A stretch of DNA of 64,000 bases from Solirubrobacter soli DSM 22325 (GTDB taxonomy: Bacteria; Actinomycetota; Thermoleophilia; Solirubrobacterales; Solirubrobacteraceae), in NCBI RefSeq assembly GCF_000423665.1, contig NZ_AUIK01000031.1:1-64000 (forward strand), in the 5' to 3' direction. Positions 58,616-64,000 of this stretch are shown piece after piece; positions within the stretch are counted from its first letter, which is position 1, and each line of letters starts with the position of its first letter. The notes below the pieces were generated by a model. The model saw nothing but the letters and a program-made list of their open reading frames with translations, was not told the origin of the DNA and searched no databases. The position numbers were made by a program, and so were the translations under genes.

Positions 58616-59524
58616 ATGGGTTCGATGCGTCGCGTGCTGGCGGCGGGCTGTGCCGTGCTCGCGTTGCTCGCGTTGCCGGCGGGGGCGTCCGCCGCGGTCT
58701 CGAAGGGCAAGGCGGTCGATCCGCAGGGCGATGGCACGGGCGTGGCGTCGCAGGACATCGTCCAAGCCGCGTTCTACTACGACTCCGAGGGCGAGCTGTA
58801 CGTGTCGGCGACGATGGGCGGGACCGTCGGCGCGACGCCGCGCACGCTGTTGAAGTTCAACGTCGCGTCGGCCCCCCAGTGCGACGGGCCCGGTGTCGAG
58901 CTGAAGGCGTTCTCGGACGCGAACTGGACGACGACGTCGCTCGGCATCGGCGACGGCATCTACCGCTCCGGGCCGGTCATCGAGCTCGGGACCTACGGCA
59001 TGGCGCTGCGCAATCGCTCGTACTCCTGCTTCACGCTGACGGTGTCCGACCCGACCGGCGCGGTCCTCGACACGCTCGACGTGCCGCTGTTCGTCGACGG
59101 GTTCGGCCCGGACGGGGACGCGGACGGGGTCGCCGACAACGTCGACCAATGCGCCGCCGTGGTCGGCGTCGCTCCGACGGGGTGCCCGCGCGACTCCGAC
59201 GGCGACACGATCGCCGACGCGGCCGATCAGTGCCCCGGGATCTTCGGCGTCGCCCCGACGGGTTGCCCGGCGCTCGCGCCGCTGCCCGGCCCGGCCGACA
59301 TCGTCACCACGCAGCCCGCGGAGCCGAAGCCCGCGAAGGGCTGCGTGCGCGTCTCGGTCAAGGGCAAGTCGCTGGCCGCCGCGCGCAAGTCGATCGCCAA
59401 GGCCGGCTGCAGGCTCGGCAAGGTCACCAAGCCCCGCAAGGTGCGCAAGGGCGTCAAGCTCGTCGTGATCGAGCAATCGGGGAAGAACCCGGTCGCGATC
59501 ACGCTCGCTGCGGCAAAACGGTAG
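58616..59524 (+). CDS. Secreted protein with thrombospondin-3 calcium repeats and PASTA domain
   Basis: The 302-residue preprotein has a Sec signal (VLAAGCAVLALLALPAGASA) and a ~130-residue N-terminal domain. Two calcium-binding type 3 repeats follow (DGDADGVADNVDQCAAVVG; DSDGDTIADAADQCPGIFG). A C-terminal PASTA-like domain (VKGKSLAAARKSIAKAGCRL; VVIEQSGKNPV) closes it. PASTA domains often bind peptidoglycan stems, so it may be cell-wall-bound. A good ribosome site (AAAGGGAG) precedes ATG 58616. Confidence 0.78.
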   Translation: MGSMRRVLAAGCAVLALLALPAGASAAVSKGKAVDPQGDGTGVASQDIVQAAFYYDSEGELYVSATMGGTVGATPRTLLKFNVASAPQCDGPGVELKAFSDANWTTTSLGIGDGIYRSGPVIELGTYGMALRNRSYSCFTLTVSDPTGAVLDTLDVPLFVDGFGPDGDADGVADNVDQCAAVVGVAPTGCPRDSDGDTIADAADQCPGIFGVAPTGCPALAPLPGPADIVTTQPAEPKPAKGCVRVSVKGKSLAAARKSIAKAGCRLGKVTKPRKVRKGVKLVVIEQSGKNPVAITLAAAKR

Positions 59525-59558
59525 GGAGCCGTCCGCCGCGCCTCGTACGTTCGGGGGC

Positions 59559-61028
59559 GTGGAAGTCAGGGCGGTCGCCTATGCGAACTATCCGAACGTG
59601 GCGCTGCACCGCGCGGTCATGCGAGCGCTGCTCGACAACCGCGCGCGCGGCGCGCGGTTGCGGCTGAGCCTGACCGAGATCGTCGCCGCCGTCGAGCGGC
59701 TGGGCGTTCCCGCGACCCCGGAGCAGGTCTCGGGTTCGCTGCGTGAGCTGGAGGAGCTCAAGGTCGTCGACTCGATGCAGAGCTTCGAGCGCGTCCGCAC
59801 GGCCGCCGAGCTGCGGCTGAACCACTTCTCCTACGACGTCACGGGTCTCGGTGAGCGGATCGAGCAGTTCTTCGACGAGCTCGCCGGACTCGTCGAGGCG
59901 GTGGGCTCGCTGGACGCGAACCGCCTGGCGCGGATCCGGGCGCTGCTGGGACGTTTGACCGAGCACGCGTCGCTGGACCCGCGCGAGCTGCAGAGCACGT
60001 TCACGGAGCTTCACGCCCAGTTCGAGGACCTGCGAGCGGGGGCGGCGCAGTTCATGCGCGAGCTGTCGGCCACGATGGCCTCCACCGAGGCGATCGACGA
60101 GGCCACGTTCGCCGACTACAAGCGCAAGGTCGCGGACTACCTGAGTGGGTTCTGGCGCGAGCTCGGGCAGCACGCCGACGCGATCACCGCCCACGTCACG
60201 GCGCTGGACGCGTCGCGCGAGCCGATGCTGCGCGCGGTCGCGTCCTTGTCGGTCGCGCCGCATCCGGCGTTGAGCTCGGAGGAGGTGCTGGAGCGCCAGG
60301 TGGCGATCCTGCGCCGCCAGTGGGCGGAGATCTCGGCCTGGTTCGGCGCCGGGGACTCCCAGTTGCGTTCGCTGGACACGCATCTGCACGCCGCGATCGA
60401 CTGGATCCTGCGCGGCGTGCGCCGGCTGCGCGAGCGGCGGGTGCAGCGCGTCAACCGCTCGTCCGAGTACCGGGCGCTGGCGGCGCTGTTCGCGTCGTCC
60501 GCGGAGGAGGACTGCCACGCGGTGTTCGCCGCCGCGTTCGGTCTGTATGGGGCGCGGCACATGGCCGTGCCCGAGCTCGACCCGGACGTCGTGTCGCCGG
60601 GCGAGTCGTGGTGGGACGCGCCGTTCGCGCCCGTCCAGGGGTTCCTGCGGCGGCCGGGACGGGGCGAGGTGACCGCGGGCCGGCCGGCTCCGATCGTCGA
60701 TGCCACCGAGGCGCACGCGTTGGCGTTGGAGGAGGAGCTGCGGCGGCGCGCTGTGGTCAGCGAGCTGCTGGACCGGCTGCCCGAGGTTCCCGCGCGGCTG
60801 TCCGAGCTGCCCGCGCTCGACGAGGAGTCCTTCGACGTCCTGCTCGACGCGCTCGGCATGGCGGTCGCGACGGGCAAGGTCGGCTACTCCGACGACGGCA
60901 CGCTGGCGCTGGAGGTGCTCGACATGGGCGACTCGCTGCCGGTGGCGGCCGTGCGGGTGGGGGACGGCGGGGTGCTCGAGAGCCCCGATCTGCTCGTGCA
61001 GGTCTCGCGGGCAGGGGTGCGGGGATGA
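59559..61028 (+). CDS. jetA: Wadjet defence subunit JetA (kleisin-like)
   Basis: The 489-residue product begins with a winged-helix domain (RAVMRALLDNRARGARLRLS, then TEIVAAVERLG...VSGSLRELEELKVV). It continues with long helices (FFDELAGLVEAV; FWRELGQHADAITAHVTALD) and a C-terminal winged domain (EELRRRAVVSELLDRLPEVP). This fits the DUF2397/TIGR02677 family, the MukF-like kleisin of some Wadjet systems. GTG 59559 follows GGGGG and lies 34 bases after the previous gene. Its stop overlaps jetB (ATGA). The system is known to cut closed circular plasmids after loop extrusion. Confidence 0.85.
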   Translation: MEVRAVAYANYPNVALHRAVMRALLDNRARGARLRLSLTEIVAAVERLGVPATPEQVSGSLRELEELKVVDSMQSFERVRTAAELRLNHFSYDVTGLGERIEQFFDELAGLVEAVGSLDANRLARIRALLGRLTEHASLDPRELQSTFTELHAQFEDLRAGAAQFMRELSATMASTEAIDEATFADYKRKVADYLSGFWRELGQHADAITAHVTALDASREPMLRAVASLSVAPHPALSSEEVLERQVAILRRQWAEISAWFGAGDSQLRSLDTHLHAAIDWILRGVRRLRERRVQRVNRSSEYRALAALFASSAEEDCHAVFAAAFGLYGARHMAVPELDPDVVSPGESWWDAPFAPVQGFLRRPGRGEVTAGRPAPIVDATEAHALALEEELRRRAVVSELLDRLPEVPARLSELPALDEESFDVLLDALGMAVATGKVGYSDDGTLALEVLDMGDSLPVAAVRVGDGGVLESPDLLVQVSRAGVRG

Positions 61029-62182
61029 GCGACGAGCGGCTGATCGAGGCACGGCGCGCGCTGCTCGCGCGGCCGCTGCTGCCGGCGGGCGATCCGGCGT
61101 TCGGCACCGTGCGCGCGCACGCCGAGCGGCTGCGGTCGGAGTTCGCGCGCGAGCTCGGCTATGAGCTGGTCGTGCGGGCGACGCACGCGCGGCTGCGCAA
61201 GCGCTCGCACGCGCCGGTCACCGATCGCCCCGCCCGGATTCCGCGATCCGGCCATCCAGACACCTGGCAGCCGTTCACCCGCCGCCACTACGTGCTCTTC
61301 GCGCTCGCGCTGGCGGCGTGCGAGCGGGCGCGGGCGCAGACGACGATCGGACTGCTCGCGGAGGAGGTGCGCTCGCTCGCGGGCGAGGACGGCATCGAGG
61401 TCGATCTCGACCGGCTCGACGATCGTCGCTGCCTGGCGGACGTGTTCCTGTATCTGTGCGGGCTCGGCGTGCTGATGCCGATCGCGGGGCACTCCGAGGG
61501 CTGGGTCCGCTCGCGCTCGGAGGACGACGAGACCCTGTATGACGTCATGCACTCGCCGCTCGACGACCTGATCGTCGCGCCGCGGGTGATCGGCGCGCGC
61601 GACGTGCGCGGTCTGCTCTTCGGCGGGGTCTACCCGTCGAGCGAGGAAGGCGTGCTGATGAAGCGCTCACATCGCGTCGCGCGGCGACTCGTCGAGGACC
61701 CGGTCCTGTACCTCTCCGAGCTCTCGGAGGCCGAGCGCGCGTCGTACTTGAAGGTGCGCGGGTCGCGCGACCACTTCCTGGCGGCGTGGCTCGGGCTCGA
61801 GGCGGAGTGCCGGCGCGAGGGGACGGCGTTGATCGACGGCGAGGCCGAGCCGCTCACCGACCTCCGATTCCCGGCGGCGCGGCCATGGACGCGGCAGGTG
61901 GCGCTCCTGCTCGCCGAGGCGCTGTGCGGGCGGGTGCGCGGAGGGCAGTCGCGGTTCGAGGTCTCCGAGATCGTGGGGTTGTGCGAGTCCCTGCGCGATG
62001 TCTGGGGCGACGCCCTGTGCGCCGAGGAGCCGTCCGAGATGGCGGCGCGCGGGCTGGAGGTCCTGGCGGGGATGCGGCTCGTTCGCGTCGCCGACGGCGA
62101 TGTCATCCCCTTGCCCGCGATCGCCCGCCTGAGCCACATCGACATGACCGACGCGCAGCAGCGCCTGGAGGACCTCCTGTGA
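61025..62182 (+). CDS. jetB: Wadjet defence subunit JetB (MukE-like)
   Basis: The 385-residue product matches the DUF2398/TIGR02678 pattern: IEARRALLARPLLPAGDPAF, ELGYELVVRATHARLRK, FTRRHYVLFALALAACERAR and TTIGLLAEEV, then DDRRCLADVFLYLCGLGVLM. It would form the winged-helix accessory dimer that bridges kleisin and SMC. ATG 61025 overlaps jetA and its stop overlaps jetC (GTGA), so the three subunits are translationally linked. Confidence 0.87.
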   Translation: MSDERLIEARRALLARPLLPAGDPAFGTVRAHAERLRSEFARELGYELVVRATHARLRKRSHAPVTDRPARIPRSGHPDTWQPFTRRHYVLFALALAACERARAQTTIGLLAEEVRSLAGEDGIEVDLDRLDDRRCLADVFLYLCGLGVLMPIAGHSEGWVRSRSEDDETLYDVMHSPLDDLIVAPRVIGARDVRGLLFGGVYPSSEEGVLMKRSHRVARRLVEDPVLYLSELSEAERASYLKVRGSRDHFLAAWLGLEAECRREGTALIDGEAEPLTDLRFPAARPWTRQVALLLAEALCGRVRGGQSRFEVSEIVGLCESLRDVWGDALCAEEPSEMAARGLEVLAGMRLVRVADGDVIPLPAIARLSHIDMTDAQQRLEDLL

Positions 62183-64000
62183 CCGAACGCTTCGTGCTGC
62201 GGCGGTGCGGGCTGATCAGCCTGTTCCACTACGCCAACCAGGTGTTCGAGGCCGAGGACGGTCACCTGCTGCTGCGCGGCTCCAACGGGTCGGGCAAGTC
62301 GACCGCGATGGAGCTGATCGTCCCGCTGCTGTTCGACGGCAACCTCAACGCGTCGAACCTCTCGACGTCGGACGGTCAGCGGTCGATCGCCTACCACCTG
62401 TTGCTCGACGGGCTCTACCCGCGCCGGCTCGGCTACTCGTGGGCGCAGTTCTCGTTCGAGGATCGGTGGGTGACACTGGCGCTCGGCGTGCGGATGTCGC
62501 AGGACACGCGGCACGATCCGTGGTTCCTGGTCTGGGAGACCCCGGTGATGATCGACCCGCACGTCATGCTCGAGCACGACGGCGCGCCGATCGGGCGGCG
62601 CGACGCGGCGAAGCTGCCCGACGTCGAGCTCTACGACTCCGCCGAGGAGTACCGCGCGCGGGTGAACGGGCTGCTGTTCGGGTTCTCCGAGCGGCGTTAC
62701 CTGGCGATGCTCAAGCTGATGCGGCGCTTGCGCTCCGCCCAGCTGGGCAAGTCGATCGACGTCGCGCAGACGACGCTGCTGCTCGAGCTGGCGCTGCCTG
62801 AGATCGATGCCGATCTCTTGAGCGGCGTCGGTGGGAAGCTGGACGAGCTGGAGTCGTTGCGGGTCGAGTTGGCGGCGCTGCGCGAGGGGGACGCCGCAGC
62901 GGGCGTGTTCGTGGGTCGGTATCGCGACTTCGCGCGTGGCGTGCTGGCGCGGGAGCTTGCTTCTGCCGACGACGCCGTGCGAGCGGCGCGGCGGGCGGCG
63001 AAGAAGGAGCTCGAGCTCGATGGGCTCCGGCACGTCGCCGAGGACGCGGTCACCCGCGCCGAGCGGGACCTGATCGCGATCGGCGAGGAGACCGCGCGCA
63101 CGCAGGGCGAGCTCGACGCACTGCGCGCCTCCGAGCGCTGGCAGGCGGTCGAGCAGGTCGACGCGGCGCGCAAGCAGGCATCCGACCAGCGCTCGCGTGC
63201 GGGGCGGGCGGAGGGACGTGCCGAGGAGCGACTCGCCGAGGTCGCGGAGGTGACATCGGAGCTCAAGGCCGCCGCCGAGGAACTGGCGCGCGCCGACGCG
63301 GCCGTGACATCGGTGGGGGAGACGCTGGCGGACGCGTGCGCCCGCTCGGGGATGGGTGACCTGCTCGAGCTGCCGGTGACGGCCGGCACGGTCGAGGTGC
63401 TCGACGGCGCCCGGCGGGTGCGGCGCGGCGCGCTCCGCGAGCTTGCTTCGCTGTCGGGTGCGGTGTCGCGCGCGGATGAGGCGGTCGCACGCTCGCATAG
63501 CGCCCTGGACGGGCTGGAGGGCGGCGAGCGCGAGCTGCGCGCCCGCCGTGATGAGCTCGAACTGGGGCGTGAGGCCGCCCAGGCCGCGCTGGTCGAAGCG
63601 GTCGAGTCGTGGGCGGACGGCGTGTCGGCGCTGACGCTGGAGGCGGGTGAGCGCGCGGCGCTGATCCGCCGCGCCGAGGACCTGACCGACCGCCGCCGCG
63701 ACCTCGCGTCCGTCCTGGACGGCCCGACCCTGCGCGCGACCCGCGCGCTGGCGATCGAGGAGGAGCAGGCTCGCGCGTCACGTTCTGAGGTCGAGTCGCA
63801 GGTCCGGCGGTTGACGGCCGAGCGCCGCGACCTCGCCGCGGCCAAGGACACGCCGCCGCAGGCCTCGTTGTGGCGCGACCCGTCGCAGCCCGGCAAGCCG
63901 CTCTGGCAGGTCTGTGACTTCGAGCCGTCGCTCGACGAGGCCGCGCGATCCGGACTGGAGCGCGCGCTGGAGGCCGCGGGCCTGCTCGACGCGCGCATCG
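62179..64000 (+). CDS. jetC: Wadjet defence subunit JetC (SMC/MukB-like ATPase), partial
   Basis: The open frame runs from GTG 62179 off the window (607 codons seen). The N-terminal ATP-binding head shows Walker A GSNGSGKST (34-42) in LLRGSNGSGKSTAMELIVPL. A second head segment is RYLAMLKLMRRLRSAQLGKS. From ~residue 215 a long charged coiled coil begins (LDELESLRVELAALREGDAA). This matches the large TIGR02680-type SMC ATPase that follows DUF2398 genes. Because no stop is present in the window, length, Walker B and the expected jetD nuclease cannot be seen. No frameshift is noted in the visible part. Confidence 0.88.
   Translation, partial: MTERFVLRRCGLISLFHYANQVFEAEDGHLLLRGSNGSGKSTAMELIVPLLFDGNLNASNLSTSDGQRSIAYHLLLDGLYPRRLGYSWAQFSFEDRWVTLALGVRMSQDTRHDPWFLVWETPVMIDPHVMLEHDGAPIGRRDAAKLPDVELYDSAEEYRARVNGLLFGFSERRYLAMLKLMRRLRSAQLGKSIDVAQTTLLLELALPEIDADLLSGVGGKLDELESLRVELAALREGDAAAGVFVGRYRDFARGVLARELASADDAVRAARRAAKKELELDGLRHVAEDAVTRAERDLIAIGEETARTQGELDALRASERWQAVEQVDAARKQASDQRSRAGRAEGRAEERLAEVAEVTSELKAAAEELARADAAVTSVGETLADACARSGMGDLLELPVTAGTVEVLDGARRVRRGALRELASLSGAVSRADEAVARSHSALDGLEGGERELRARRDELELGREAAQAALVEAVESWADGVSALTLEAGERAALIRRAEDLTDRRRDLASVLDGPTLRATRALAIEEEQARASRSEVESQVRRLTAERRDLAAAKDTPPQASLWRDPSQPGKPLWQVCDFEPSLDEAARSGLERALEAAGLLDARI

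Overview
The window is 64 kb of very GC-rich DNA with short intergenic gaps, many GTG and TTG starts, and frequent 1- to 4-base start/stop overlaps. Gene content (hisS-aspS, alaS-ruvX-mltG-aroE followed by pilB-pilT-pilC, an IscU-MnmA fusion, many Ala/Pro-rich secreted proteins) points to a chromosomal segment of an actinobacterium of the class Thermoleophilia (Solirubrobacterales, Solirubrobacter/Conexibacter-like). This assignment is inferred from gene order and protein style, not from a marker gene.

Layout. 1-6 kb is accessory: an IS110-family transposase, a decayed tRNA-like 3' fragment, small stress- or envelope-type genes (STAS antagonist, small membrane protein, SRPBCC protein) and a Lys/Pro/Ala-repeat histone-H1-like protein with palindromic upstream DNA. 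6-10.5 kb holds two secreted proteins and a bifunctional penicillin-binding protein. 10.5-13.5 kb, on the minus strand, is the most unusual locus: a split-borosin-type peptide N-methyltransferase translationally coupled to a precursor-like protein whose C-terminal half is seven near-perfect 17-residue Pro-Gln-Ile/Val repeats, preceded by a Ser/Thr kinase gene whose membrane/Excalibur tail is frameshifted. 14-26 kb carries a LuxR-type ATPase regulator, an FHA protein, an oxidoreductase/acyltransferase-like chimera, an HD hydrolase, an NHL-repeat lipoprotein, a MarR-MFS pair, an M29-type peptidase and a formimidoyltransferase.

26-38 kb is housekeeping: hisS-aspS, the IscU-MnmA fusion, a Nudix hydrolase, alaS and ruvX. 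38-50 kb contains a 1560-residue PAS-coiled-coil-PAS protein, mltG, aroE, and type IV pilus/type II secretion motor genes pilB, pilT and pilC; mltG-aroE-pilB and pilT-pilC are linked by start/stop overlaps. 50-59.5 kb is rich in secreted proteins, with two zinc-metallopeptidase-like proteins of contractile-injection-cargo style around a SulP transporter. The right edge (59.6-64 kb) is the start of a Wadjet (JetABC...) plasmid-defence operon; jetC runs off the window.

The best candidate for a little-described system is the borosin-like pair at 10562-12174. Second-tier candidates are the metallopeptidase 'cargo' pair and the PAS-coiled-coil scaffold beside the pilus genes.
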